Of a stretch of 64,000 nt of DNA, positions 34,678 through 43,784 are shown piece after piece. The stretch is taken from positions 1 to 64,000 of the forward strand of contig CALMYL010000007.1 in assembly GCA_937873695.1 (NCBI GenBank), given 5' to 3'. The number at the start of each line of letters is the position of its first letter. Position 1 is the stretch's first letter. The position numbers and the translations under genes were made by a program. Under the pieces are notes generated by a model. The model worked only from the letters and a program-made list of their open reading frames with translations. It made no database searches and was not told where the DNA came from. The stretch comes from an uncultured Ignavibacteria bacterium (GTDB lineage Bacteria; Bacteroidota; Ignavibacteria; Tepidaquicellales; OLB5).

Positions 34678-35577
34678 ATGAAAAGAATATTAAACTTATT
34701 TACAATAATAGCAGCAACACTTATTTTATTTGGATGCGGAAAGAGTGATAACAATTCATCAGACGGAAAAATAAAAGCGGTATCATCCATTACGATCATA
34801 AACGATATTGTTAAGAATATCGGCGGTGATAAAGTTGACGCAACAAGTATTTGCGGGGTTGGGCTGGATCCCCACACATATAAACCCAAGCCCAATGATC
34901 CAAGGCTGGTTTCACAAAGTGACCTTGTGTTCATAAACGGATTCGCGCTTGAGCACTGGATTGAAGAGATGGTACATAACGCAGGCGGCAATAAAACTGT
35001 CGTAGCGGTAACAAACGGTTTAACACCTATGACCGATGAAAAGGGATTTGGTGACCCTGACCCGCATGCATGGTTCAACGTGCAATACGTAAAAACATAC
35101 GCATCAAACATAGCAAAGGCTTTCATAGAAAAAGATAAAGCTAACGAAGAGTATTATAAAAAGAATCTTGAGAGCTACACAAAAAAACTTGATTCGCTAG
35201 ATAGCTGGATAAAGACCGAGATACAGAAAATACCGCAGGAAAAACGCGTGCTTATAACTTCACATGATGCGTTCAGGTATTTCGGGAAAGCATACGGACT
35301 CGAAGTGCGGGGCCTGCAGGGAATATCAACCGAAGCAAAGGCGCAGACAGAAGATGTAAAAAAACTTATTGATCTTATTAAGGAAAGAAAACTTAATTCA
35401 GTTTTTATAGAAACAAGCGTTAATCCAAAATTGCTTGAAGAAATTTCAAGTGAAACGGGGGCGACAGTCGGCGGTACGCTTTATTCTGATTCCGTTGGCG
35501 ATGAAGGTACATTTGAGGGAACATACATAGGCGCGGTAACGCATAACGTAAACACAATTGTAAAGGCTTTGAAGTAA
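34678..35577 (+). CDS. Metal ABC transporter substrate-binding lipoprotein (ZnuA/TroA type)
   Basis: A 299-residue cluster A-I binding protein. The lipobox is LILFGC (C20). The metal ligands fit TroA/ZnuA: H66 (DPHTYKPKPND), H130 (DPDPHAWFN), H196 (TSHDAFRYFG) and an Asp near residue 279 (YSDSVG). It captures Zn2+ or Mn2+ outside the inner membrane and hands it to the permease. It starts the ABC operon whose ATPase begins 29 bases downstream. A His rather than Glu as third ligand leaves Zn and Mn both possible. Confidence 0.93.
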   Translation: MKRILNLFTIIAATLILFGCGKSDNNSSDGKIKAVSSITIINDIVKNIGGDKVDATSICGVGLDPHTYKPKPNDPRLVSQSDLVFINGFALEHWIEEMVHNAGGNKTVVAVTNGLTPMTDEKGFGDPDPHAWFNVQYVKTYASNIAKAFIEKDKANEEYYKKNLESYTKKLDSLDSWIKTEIQKIPQEKRVLITSHDAFRYFGKAYGLEVRGLQGISTEAKAQTEDVKKLIDLIKERKLNSVFIETSVNPKLLEEISSETGATVGGTLYSDSVGDEGTFEGTYIGAVTHNVNTIVKALK

Positions 35578-35606
35578 CGCATAAGCTATATAGGTAACAC
35601 TCAATT

Positions 35607-36350
35607 ATGAATGTAATTACAGTCAAAAATTTAACGATATCATATCACAAGAAGCCGGCAATTAAGGGTGTAAACCTGAATATTGAACCGGGGAGTGTGA
35701 TAGGAATAATCGGTCCCAACGGCGCGGGTAAATCGACCCTGCTGAAAGGTATGCTGGGTCTGCTGCCCTTTGATACAGGCGAGATAAAAATATTTGGTGA
35801 GGATATTGATAAATCCCGCAAGCGTATCTCATACATTCCCCAGCGCGAGCAGTTTGACTGGGACTTCCCCATCAACGTTGAAGATGTTGTAATGATGGGT
35901 CGCTACGCGCACCTGCCGGTAGTTGGTTTTCCGAAAGCAGGTGATAAGGCAATTGTTGGGCAGGTATTAACAAAAGTTGAAATGGATAAATACGCGAAGC
36001 GGCAGATAAGGCAGCTCTCAGGCGGGCAGCAGCAGCGTGTATTTTTAGCGCGCGCGCTAGCGCAGGAAAGCGATGTCTACTTCCTTGATGAGCCGTTCGT
36101 TGGCGTTGACGCAAAAACAGAGCGTGCGATATTTAAGCTGATGAAAGAACTTAAATATATGGGTAAAACCCTGCTTGTTGTACATCATGACCTAAGTATG
36201 GTAAAAGATTACTTTGATAAATTAATATTAATAAACCAGACTTTAATAGCGTACGGTGATTCAGAAAAGGTTTTCACTCCCGAGCTTATCAACAAAACAT
36301 ACGGCGGAAGACTGACAATGCTGCAAAAAACAGAGGAGTTAGTTAATTGA
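35607..36350 (+). CDS. Metal ABC transporter ATP-binding protein
   Basis: A 247-residue ATPase with Walker A GPNGAGKST, Q-loop PQREQFDW, signature LSGGQQQR, Walker B DVYFLDEP and the switch His in VVHHDLS. The YIPQREQFDWDFPINVEDVVMMGRY segment is typical of Zn/Mn/Fe importer ATPases. Its TGA (36348-36350) lies within a TTAATTGATAG sequence that belongs to the following repeat-bounded insertion. That insertion separates it from its permease at 36889. Confidence 0.95.
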   Translation: MNVITVKNLTISYHKKPAIKGVNLNIEPGSVIGIIGPNGAGKSTLLKGMLGLLPFDTGEIKIFGEDIDKSRKRISYIPQREQFDWDFPINVEDVVMMGRYAHLPVVGFPKAGDKAIVGQVLTKVEMDKYAKRQIRQLSGGQQQRVFLARALAQESDVYFLDEPFVGVDAKTERAIFKLMKELKYMGKTLLVVHHDLSMVKDYFDKLILINQTLIAYGDSEKVFTPELINKTYGGRLTMLQKTEELVN

Positions 36351-36890
36351 TAGTTTACAGTTGATAGTTGATAGTGAACAGGTGATAGCTGATAAGTGAA
36401 AATTGATAATTTAAATCTAATTCTTAACTAAATATAAATTAAAAGGAGATTAAAATGAAAACCAGAAGTATTGTTGAAGAAAAATCTTACGCATTTGCTT
36501 TACGGATAATCAAATTGTACAGACATTTAGCGGAAGAGAAAAAAGAGTATGTGCTAAGCAAACAAATATTACGATGCGGTACATCAATTGGAGCAAACGT
36601 CAAAGAAGCGCTGCAGGGTGAATCAAAAAATGATTTTATTCATAAATTAAGCATCTCGTTAAAAGAAGCATCAGAAACTGAATATTGGCTGAATCTATTG
36701 CATGATTCACATTATATAACTACAAAATCATTTGAATCAATTACCAATGAGTGCGTTGAACTCATAAAATTAACAACAGCAATAATTAAAACGAGCAGAA
36801 AAAACATCAGGAAAAAATAACTGTAAACTGTAATCTATCAATTGTAATCTATCAACTGTAAACTTTCAATTGTGAACTATAAACTATATT
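36345..36890. mobile_element. IVS-like insertion: four-helix-bundle gene between inverted repeats
   Basis: Left arm 36345-36409 and right arm 36821-36890 are imperfect inverted repeats. Read in the same sense they share a TTGATAGTTTACAGTTGATAG-like core, with one mismatch near its start, and further GATAG units. Between them lies the S23-type gene 36455-36820. The unit splits a metal ABC operon between ATPase and permease. Its left edge includes the ATPase stop codon and its right edge touches the permease TTG start. The same plan recurs at 47752-48200. Calling it mobile is an inference. Confidence 0.6.
36455..36820 (+). CDS. Four-helix-bundle protein (S23 / 23S rRNA intervening-sequence family)
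   Basis: A 121-residue member of the TIGR02436/PF05635 family. The hallmark is ILRCGTSIGANVKEALQGESKNDFIHKLSISLKEASETEYWLNLL at residues about 43-88. The family was first found encoded in hairpin intervening sequences of 23S rRNA, and it includes Avd of diversity-generating retroelements; its members bind nucleic acid as pentamers (family knowledge). A strong AAAGGAG ribosome-binding site precedes ATG. It sits between inverted repeats inside a transporter operon. There is no reverse transcriptase nearby. Confidence 0.93.
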   Translation: MKTRSIVEEKSYAFALRIIKLYRHLAEEKKEYVLSKQILRCGTSIGANVKEALQGESKNDFIHKLSISLKEASETEYWLNLLHDSHYITTKSFESITNECVELIKLTTAIIKTSRKNIRKK

Positions 36891-38157
36891 GGATATATTA
36901 TCTAAATATTTACTCGAGCCGGTTCAGTATGAATTCATCCAGCGGGCACTCATCGCATCGGTGACCATTGGTATCAGCTGCGGGCTGATTGGCACATACA
37001 TTATGCTGCGCAGAATGTCGCTCATAGGCGATGCGCTTGCGCATGCCGTTTTGCCGGGCGTTGTGGTAAGCTTTATGGTAGCCGGTAAAAGTGAAGTAGC
37101 CCTCTTTATCGGCGCGGTTGTATCGGGTATACTGACTGTATTGCTCATTGGTTTCGTTAACAGGAATTCGAAGATCAAGGAAGATACATCGATCGGAATA
37201 ATTTTTACCGGCGCGTTCGCGCTGGGTATTCTGCTGGTCTCCCAGCTTAAGCAGGTGCATATCGATCTTTCTTCATACCTCTTTGGTGATGTACTTGGCG
37301 TATCAACCGGTGATATTACGCTTTCAATGATAATTATGGTTGTAATAATATTTTGCATAGTACTCTTCTACAAACAGCTTCTGCTTACGTCGTTTGATCC
37401 GACAATGGCAATGACGATAGGAATTTCAACAACGCTTGTGCATTACATGTTAATGACACTGCTATCAATGTCAATTGTTGCGGGACTGCAGTCAGTAGGT
37501 GTAATATTAATTATTGCCATGTTAATAACTCCACCCGCCACAGCTTACCTGCTATCAAACAACCTGAAAAAAATATTACTGCTCTCGGCGATGTTCGGTA
37601 CAATATCTGCAATCACGGGACTATATCTTTCATACCACTTTAATTTTGCATCGGGAGCTTCTATTGTGCTTGTTGCCGTTGCATTGTTTATGCTGGCATT
37701 TTTATTTTCGCCAAAAGAAGGCGTTGTCACAAAATTTATCCGCAGAAGGTCAGCATCAAAAATGGTGCTGATAGAGGATGTTATAAAGCTTTCATACCGG
37801 TTCAAAGATGAACAGGGCAAAACCGAGCTTGTTGATAAGATCGCAAATGAGTTAGGAATTTCAAACGGCAGGGTTGAAGCCGCTATCAAAACGCTGATAG
37901 GTAAAGACCTGATGAGCAGAACTAACGGCAGTTACGCTCTGACTGATGACGGTGTAAAATACGCTTTGCGGCTAGTGCGTACTCACAGGTTGTGGGAAAC
38001 ATATGTTACCCGCGAAAATGTGGTTGATATTGAACACATTCACCCCGAAGCAGAAAAAGTGGAGCATGTGCTGACAGAAGATATGGTTGATGAGCTTGAT
38101 GAAGAACTTGGGTTCCCTGAAAAGGACCCGCATGGGTCAGAGATTCCCAGGAAATAA
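36889..38157 (+). CDS. Metal ABC transporter permease fused to a DtxR-like domain
   Basis: A 422-residue protein. Residues about 1-280 are an ABC-3 family permease (ZnuB/MntB type) with about eight membrane helices, including TYIMLRRMSLIGDALAHAVLPG near 37-58. Residues about 300-422 form a cytoplasmic DtxR-like module: a winged helix (IANELGISNGRVEAAIKTLIGKDLM), a metal-dimerisation segment (HRLWETYVTRENVVDIEHIHPEAEKVEH) and EEL-GFPEKDPHGSEIP. It could sense metal and gate transport, or bind DNA; both are inferences. The start is TTG at 36889, right at the edge of the inserted element, with no ribosome-binding site. Confidence 0.9.
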   Translation: MDILSKYLLEPVQYEFIQRALIASVTIGISCGLIGTYIMLRRMSLIGDALAHAVLPGVVVSFMVAGKSEVALFIGAVVSGILTVLLIGFVNRNSKIKEDTSIGIIFTGAFALGILLVSQLKQVHIDLSSYLFGDVLGVSTGDITLSMIIMVVIIFCIVLFYKQLLLTSFDPTMAMTIGISTTLVHYMLMTLLSMSIVAGLQSVGVILIIAMLITPPATAYLLSNNLKKILLLSAMFGTISAITGLYLSYHFNFASGASIVLVAVALFMLAFLFSPKEGVVTKFIRRRSASKMVLIEDVIKLSYRFKDEQGKTELVDKIANELGISNGRVEAAIKTLIGKDLMSRTNGSYALTDDGVKYALRLVRTHRLWETYVTRENVVDIEHIHPEAEKVEHVLTEDMVDELDEELGFPEKDPHGSEIPRK

Positions 38158-38209
38158 TTACATCTGCTATGCTGCTCTAAACAAAGCATAGCGGGTTACC
38201 AAAACACAA

Positions 38210-39583
38210 TTGAAAAAGATATTTCACAAAGCAGCAATTTATGATCACGGGCAAAACCTGACCGGCTGGAAAAAAGCCGTAACGGTCCCTTCGCTTCCCG
38301 AAGTTTTTTCAACAATACGTGTGCCGGGCAACGGGAGTGTTTGGCGTAAAATGCTGGCATTCGCGGGACCGGGTTTGATGGTATCGGTAGGCTATATGGA
38401 TCCCGGAAACTGGGCAACAGATATTGCCGGCGGCGCGAAATTCGGCTACACACTGCTTGCGGTAATATTCATTTCAAATATTTTCGCCATGGTGCTGCAG
38501 CATTTATCACTCAAGCTTGGCATTGCCGCCGAAAGGGATCTTGCGCAGGCATGCAGGGATAATTATTCAAAACCCGTATCAATTGCGTTATGGGTTCTGT
38601 GTGAAATTGCTATAGCAGCCTGCGATCTTGCCGAGGTGATAGGTTCTGCCATAGCGCTGAACCTGCTGTTCGGAATTCCCCTTGCTGTCGGCGTTGTAAT
38701 AACCGTACTTGATGTACTTGTGATTCTGTTTTTTCAGTATAAGGGATTCAGGTATATAGAAAGTATTGTTGCGGGACTTATTACCATAATATTCGCATGT
38801 TTCGCGTATGAAATAATCGTTTCCCGTCCGGAGGTATCATCAATGCTCGCAGGTTTGATTCCCTCCCCGCAAATTGTTACAGATCCAACAATGTTATACA
38901 TTGCTATAGGAATACTTGGCGCAACTGTAATGCCGCATAATCTTTACCTGCACTCAAGCATAGTACAGACGCGCGCGTATAAGCGCACCGAAGAAGGGAA
39001 GAAGACCGCGATCAGGTATGCAACTTTTGATTCCACCGCAGCTTTGCTGCTTGCGTTCTTTATTAATGCGGCAATTTTAATTGTAGCCGCAGCAGCGTTC
39101 TATAATACCGCCTATTCAGATGTAGCGGATATTACCGATGCATATAAACTGCTTGATCCCGTGCTTGGCGTAGGTGCTGCCGGATTTTTATTCGCAATTG
39201 CGCTGCTGGCATCGGGGCAGAATTCAACAATTACGGGAACACTTTCTGGTCAGATAGTAATGGAGGGCTTTTTGAACATCCGCTTAAAACCCTGGCTCAG
39301 AAGACTCATAACAAGACTCATAGCTGTAATTCCCGCGCTGATAGTTACAATTTTGTACGGCGAAAAAGGAACAACAAACCTTTTAATACTGAGCCAGGTA
39401 ATACTTTCTGTTCAGCTTAGCTTCGCGGTTGTACCGCTTGTAATTTTCACAAGTGATAAAAAGAAAATGGGAGAGTTCGCCAACAAGCCTTTATTGAAGT
39501 ACTCTGCATGGATGATCAGCGCTTTGATAATAGCCTTTAATCTTTTTCTTCTTTACCAGACATTTGGAGAATGGTTATTCTGA
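38210..39583 (+). CDS. mntH: Nramp family divalent metal ion transporter (MntH-like)
   Basis: A 457-residue transporter with about eleven membrane helices. The Nramp metal-binding motif [11 protein letters not shown] (DPGN) is near residues 63-73, and the second motif [13 protein letters not shown] (MPH) near 244-256. It imports Mn2+ or Fe2+ with protons. The start appears to be TTG at 38210, 52 bases after the ABC permease. It ends the metal-homeostasis cluster that begins with the DtxR-type repressor. Confidence 0.93.
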   Translation: MKKIFHKAAIYDHGQNLTGWKKAVTVPSLPEVFSTIRVPGNGSVWRKMLAFAGPGLMVSVGYMDPGNWATDIAGGAKFGYTLLAVIFISNIFAMVLQHLSLKLGIAAERDLAQACRDNYSKPVSIALWVLCEIAIAACDLAEVIGSAIALNLLFGIPLAVGVVITVLDVLVILFFQYKGFRYIESIVAGLITIIFACFAYEIIVSRPEVSSMLAGLIPSPQIVTDPTMLYIAIGILGATVMPHNLYLHSSIVQTRAYKRTEEGKKTAIRYATFDSTAALLLAFFINAAILIVAAAAFYNTAYSDVADITDAYKLLDPVLGVGAAGFLFAIALLASGQNSTITGTLSGQIVMEGFLNIRLKPWLRRLITRLIAVIPALIVTILYGEKGTTNLLILSQVILSVQLSFAVVPLVIFTSDKKKMGEFANKPLLKYSAWMISALIIAFNLFLLYQTFGEWLF

Positions 39584-39701
39584 TGAAATCCGCATGTAAT
39601 AACAGAAGACCTGCATGGAAAAATTATTTTCAAATACATAAAAATCAGAAAAATAGTATTATATTTGCTGATTAGATATTAAAATACAGGAGAGAACTAC
39701 C

Positions 39702-40373
39702 ATGGCAGAAGGTACTACAGATCAATCAGCGGATATACCGGAGCACGAAAAAGCGACAAAGCTTGAAGTGATAATAACGGTATTGCTGGGACTGACAACA
39801 ATTCTCGGCGCGTTTGCGGCATACTGCTCCGCGTTATGGGGCGGAGAAATGCAATCAAGCTACACTCAATCAGTCACAATTACCAATCACGGCAACACAA
39901 TTTACCTTGAAGCGCTGAGCGACCTGAATTCATTTGAAGTGAACGATATGAAAGATGATATCATTTATTCTGAATGGAAAGATAACACAGAAAAAGGCGA
40001 CGTTGAAGACGCCGCTTACTTTTTTACCAAGCTTAGCCCTGGGCTGCAGAAGGATCTTGCCGAAGACCCGAAGGATGTAAGCGAGTACGACAAAGAACAG
40101 GCCGCCGCGCTTGACAGCATTATGGCAAGGCTGCATGAAGCTGATGACCACAATGATTCAGCGAAAGTACTGCTTACCAAGGGAAATTCCGCCAACAAAT
40201 ACGGAGATGATTTTACGTTATGCACGGTGTTGTTTACGGTTGTATTGTTCTTTCTGGGTTTAGCTTCGCTGAAGACGCGTTCAGCAATGCAGAAAACGTA
40301 TGTTACGCTTGGTGTGGTAATATTATTGCTTTCGCTTATCAGGATGGTAACTATTCCTTTCCCGTTCTTTTAG
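39702..40373 (+). CDS. DUF4337-type membrane protein
   Basis: A 223-residue protein with an N-terminal membrane helix (VIITVLLGLTTILGAFAAYCSALW), a central charged helical region and two C-terminal helices (TLCTVLFTVVLFFLGLASL and VTLGVVILLLSLIRMVTI). The layout and the SALWGGEMQSSYT segment fit DUF4337 proteins, whose function is unknown. The start has an AGGAGAG site 10 bases upstream. It stands alone after mntH. Confidence 0.75.
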   Translation: MAEGTTDQSADIPEHEKATKLEVIITVLLGLTTILGAFAAYCSALWGGEMQSSYTQSVTITNHGNTIYLEALSDLNSFEVNDMKDDIIYSEWKDNTEKGDVEDAAYFFTKLSPGLQKDLAEDPKDVSEYDKEQAAALDSIMARLHEADDHNDSAKVLLTKGNSANKYGDDFTLCTVLFTVVLFFLGLASLKTRSAMQKTYVTLGVVILLLSLIRMVTIPFPFF

Positions 40374-40378
40374 TAATT

Positions 40379-40450
40379 CAAAACCGTTAAAACGGTTTTG
40401 AAGCATGTATTTAATCTTTCCCTGCGGATAAATCCGAGGGCTATAATATT
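40379..40450. repeat. Dispersed AAACCGTTAAAACGGTTTT / CGGATAAATCCG repeat
   Basis: AAACCGTTAAAACGGTTTT is followed by GCGGATAAATCCGAGGGCTA. The same two palindromes, better preserved, lie downstream of both T9SS genes at 53976-54042 and 55455-55521. Confidence 0.6.
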
Positions 40451-40475
40451 ATCTCAATTAATTTAGCTTATTAAA

Positions 40476-41255
40476 ATGAAGAATCTAATTGCAATATTAC
40501 TTTTCTGCGCAATTTTTATTTCACAAAATTTATTTTCACAGGTTGAAGATATTTCAACCGATAGACCTGACCAGAGTGAATCGCCCTACCTTATGGATAA
40601 GGGTTACTTCCAGATTGAGGCAGGCGTCACCTCGGAAAATGACGAGCCTGTTAAAGATTTTAAAACAAATACACTTTCGGCTCCGTCTATTTTGCTCAGA
40701 TACGGCATTGCGAAAAATGTTGAGCTGCGCGGCGGTATCGAGATCATAAATAGCAAAACCACCGTTAGCGGCACATCAACAAGTGAAAATGGTATGGGTC
40801 CGATCATGGCCGGAACAAAAATTAAACTTTTCAGCGAAAAGGGTTCAATGCCTGAAACGGCGCTGCTGCTTAGCATTACTATTCCGTTTAAGGATAACAG
40901 TGCGTTCCAGTCAGATTACATTGGTACGGAATTCCGTTTCGCTATGACGAACAATCTGACCAAACGATTTTCGCTTTCATATAACATTGGCGGCGAGTTT
41001 GGCGCGGGAGCGCCCGGCGCAACGGGTCTTTATACAATTGCGCTTGGAGCAAGCCTGGTTAACAAGCTATCCGGATTTGTTGAGCTCTACGGCTTCATGC
41101 CGCAGAAAACTTCGCCTGACCACCGTTTTGATGCGGGGTTAACATATCTTATATTAAAGAATGTACAGATAGATGCCGCATTTGGATTTGGGATATCTGA
41201 AAAATCACCCGATTTTTTTGTTGGCGGGGGAGTATCAGTGAGGCTGCCTAAGTAA
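40476..41255 (+). CDS. Outer-membrane transporter-like protein (Phenol_MetA_deg type)
   Basis: A 259-residue protein with a signal peptide (MKNLIAILLFCAIFISQNLFSQ). The family's opening motif ISTDRPDQSESPYLMDKGYFQIEAG is near residues 25-49. The rest is alternating amphipathic beta strands, as in a small outer-membrane barrel annotated as a transporter in the MetA-pathway family. The specific solute is unknown. A related gene follows at 41586, sharing the pattern KKLGAFAE/TPDHRLGAGLSY versus NKLSGFVE/SPDHRFDAGLTY. Confidence 0.82.
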   Translation: MKNLIAILLFCAIFISQNLFSQVEDISTDRPDQSESPYLMDKGYFQIEAGVTSENDEPVKDFKTNTLSAPSILLRYGIAKNVELRGGIEIINSKTTVSGTSTSENGMGPIMAGTKIKLFSEKGSMPETALLLSITIPFKDNSAFQSDYIGTEFRFAMTNNLTKRFSLSYNIGGEFGAGAPGATGLYTIALGASLVNKLSGFVELYGFMPQKTSPDHRFDAGLTYLILKNVQIDAAFGFGISEKSPDFFVGGGVSVRLPK

Positions 41256-41585
41256 AATCTTTGAACCATGATTTACCTGATTACGGGATTGCCATGATTT
41301 GCAGTGCAGCAACTTCAGGTAATTCTAAAAGATCCATTTAATCATGGTTTGGTTTTTCTATAACACAGTATTGACTCCGTAGGAGTCAAATGTTTATAGA
41401 ATTTGCGTTGTGTGTTAATAACGGCTCCGTAGGAGTCGAAGGTTGGTTTTTTCTCTCCTTTCTAAATAATTTTTCACTCTAAACGGGGTTTTCTGATTTT
41501 TTCTCATACAATCTAATGATTAACATCATTTTATGATTCCACAAATTTCCTCATTTTTGTGATATCACTTAAATAAAATCTTATC
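41256..41585. other. Intergenic region with CTCCGTAGGAG repeats
   Basis: No gene is seen. There are two ACTCCGTAGGAGTC-type palindromes, near 41372 and 41431, separated by AAATGTTTATAGAATTTGCG. Similar motifs occur near 1340-1405. Degenerate ATCATGG/CCATGAT repeats lie at 41268-41347. Confidence 0.5.
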
Positions 41586-42419
41586 ATGAAAACAAAGATC
41601 CTTTTTCTTTTCCTGTTCACTCTGATATCTAATATATATTCCCAAAATGATTCCGTGGCTTCAGTTGATCACTCAAAGGTAACCTTATCAACTGATATTA
41701 TACCGCAATGGAAAGTACAGATGGAAGTCGGCGGTACAAGCTGGTACTCGGAAGATACAAAAAACTATGACGAGGGGACACCCTGGGAGTACTTTTTTAC
41801 CAGGTATGATCTAAGTATGGATCTGCCTTCGCTTACTTTCAGAATAGGAATATTTAAGAACATAGAGGCCAGAGTAGCCGGAGTATTTAAACAGGAGTTT
41901 CATATAACGGAATCAAACAGTTTATTAATTTGGGACCAGAGAACCGGTTATTATTCCGGTGGACCGATAGAAGCCGGAGTAAAAATTAAACTTTTTGAAG
42001 AAAGCAGTTTAGTACCATCAACCGCAATAAAAGCAGATTTGTTTATACCCGCAGGTGATTATTATTTTCACATGGATTATGTTTCGCCTGTTTTCAGGCT
42101 GATGCTGCAGAAGCATGTTTCGAAAAATTTCAGCGTTGGCGCAAATGCCGGCTACGGGTGGAATGTATATGATTACTTCACCGATAAATACGGCAATTAT
42201 TCAGTATCGCTTAATGTAAATGTAAGCAAGAAGCTTGGTGCATTCGCGGAAGCATTCAGTTACTTCCAGCACCGGCGTACGCCTGATCACAGGCTGGGCG
42301 CGGGCTTAAGTTACAGTTTCGCAAAAAATGTTATGGCTGTTGTTCAGGGCGGCTTCGGAATATCAGAGCGCGCGCCTGATATTTTCGGCAGCGGTGGAAT
42401 TGGTTTTATGTTTCCGTAG
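41586..42419 (+). CDS. Outer-membrane transporter-like protein, paralogue of the 40476 gene
   Basis: A 277-residue protein with a signal peptide ending near SNIYSQ (residue 20). Predicted beta-barrel strands follow, ending in an aromatic-proline C terminus (GGIGFMFP). The segments PIEAGVKIKLFEESSLVPSTAI and TPDHRLGAGLSYSFAKNVMAVVQGGFGISERAPD parallel the gene at 40476, so they are diverged duplicates. It lacks the TDRPDQ opening motif of its paralogue. Role and solute are unknown. Confidence 0.75.
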   Translation: MKTKILFLFLFTLISNIYSQNDSVASVDHSKVTLSTDIIPQWKVQMEVGGTSWYSEDTKNYDEGTPWEYFFTRYDLSMDLPSLTFRIGIFKNIEARVAGVFKQEFHITESNSLLIWDQRTGYYSGGPIEAGVKIKLFEESSLVPSTAIKADLFIPAGDYYFHMDYVSPVFRLMLQKHVSKNFSVGANAGYGWNVYDYFTDKYGNYSVSLNVNVSKKLGAFAEAFSYFQHRRTPDHRLGAGLSYSFAKNVMAVVQGGFGISERAPDIFGSGGIGFMFP

Positions 42420-42487
42420 GAAAGTCTGTAGAAAAAATAGCACAGACAGGAATGTCTGTGCTACTATACAAATAAACGCAAATTTTC

Positions 42488-43549
42488 CTAATACACCCTG
42501 AAGCTGTTCACGATATTTATGTTGGTATTATAGGCTGTTATCATGTAGTTGTAATTATTAACAACGTCATCGTATGAGCGGTTGAAGTCGTTGATATCCT
42601 TTGCTGATGGCGCGTGATCAAAGAACTTTGTGCCTGCATCAAGGAACATGTTGGTCATCTTTACGAAATAATCCTCATAGCTGTATTTCATGTACTTTGT
42701 CTTCTCGGAAAATTCAGCATTAAGAACCGAACTTTTATCTTCTTTAAATGAAGTTTCAAATTCCCTGAATTTATCTTTTGCTTTTGAGTAATCGCCCTTG
42801 TACTCAAGTCCGTTGAACGCATCGTAGAATTCCTCGGCTTTATCAAGCGTGTTCTCGTACGAGTTCATAAGTATCGCTACAGCTTTTTCATCGGGATTCT
42901 TAATTGATTCAATATCCCTTACTTTCCGCTGTGGTTTATACTTCTTAACTGAATTTGAGAACTTATCAAAAGATGATTTATATTTCTCGTAAGCGGCTTT
43001 CATTTCACCGTCAAAAGATTCAGCCATGGAAAGATCTTCTTTATATTTGCTTTTGGTGTAATACTCCGCCACTTTTATTGAGGTATTGTAGAACTCATCC
43101 ATGCTCTTTAGCACATCCTTAAAATTACCTTCAATTTCTGATTTCATTTCAGATGATGCGTTAAGCTTTGAAAGCTCACCGCCATCAAACAGCGAGCGGT
43201 TGTATTCTTTGTAAACACGCTCCAGATTATCAGCTGACAGCTTGAAAGAAATTGCCATAATAAAAGAGCTTTTGGTTATTGATTTTGGCGCGGGAACGTC
43301 GCTGATATAATCCTTGTATACCTTTTCGCCCGCTTCCTGAACTTTGTTTGATACTACTATATACTTGTTGTAGAATTCAAGGTCAGCCGTGGAAGTAACT
43401 TCTTTGGTCTCTTCTTTTGTTGTTTCCTCTTTAGTATCGCTGTCTTTATCTTTTGAGCCGAGTTTTTCTTTGAGTTTATCAACCATAGAGCAGCTTGTGA
43501 TGATGAAAAACAACACAACCAGCGCTGAAATGAACCTGAACTTTTGCAT
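42488..43549 (-). CDS. DUF3829-type lipoprotein
   Basis: I chose the ATG at 43549 because AGGAGG lies 7 bases before it; an upstream in-frame ATG at 43588 has no such site. The 353-residue product has a lipoprotein signal (ALVVLFFIITSC), a charged linker (KLKEKLGSKDKDSDTKEE) and a helical domain (YNKYIVVSNKVQEAGEKVYKDYISDVP to NDFNRSYDDVVNNYN). The domain fits DUF3829, which has no known function. Cell-envelope location is inferred from the lipobox. Confidence 0.78.
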   Translation of the reverse strand: MQKFRFISALVVLFFIITSCSMVDKLKEKLGSKDKDSDTKEETTKEETKEVTSTADLEFYNKYIVVSNKVQEAGEKVYKDYISDVPAPKSITKSSFIMAISFKLSADNLERVYKEYNRSLFDGGELSKLNASSEMKSEIEGNFKDVLKSMDEFYNTSIKVAEYYTKSKYKEDLSMAESFDGEMKAAYEKYKSSFDKFSNSVKKYKPQRKVRDIESIKNPDEKAVAILMNSYENTLDKAEEFYDAFNGLEYKGDYSKAKDKFREFETSFKEDKSSVLNAEFSEKTKYMKYSYEDYFVKMTNMFLDAGTKFFDHAPSAKDINDFNRSYDDVVNNYNYMITAYNTNINIVNSFRVY

Positions 43550-43784
43550 TATGCCTCCTGTTAGTTTGATCTGTTTTACATTATACAAAAATAACCCTTA
43601 AGCCGTTAAATACAAAAGAAACAATTCTGAAGATGTTTTAAATAATAAATCTCACATTATATACCTTCTATCTGCATTAGTTTTGCACAACTACCTGTAA
43701 TTTCTGTTACCTTGTTTAACGCGTGATAATTAAGTAATTTAGCGAAATGTTTTATACAAATTAACGCACAATTTAAGCAGCTAA

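Noticed and set aside
36345-36890. Diversity-generating retroelement, because S23 proteins are related to Avd
   Set aside because: No reverse transcriptase and no template/variable repeat pair found in the window.
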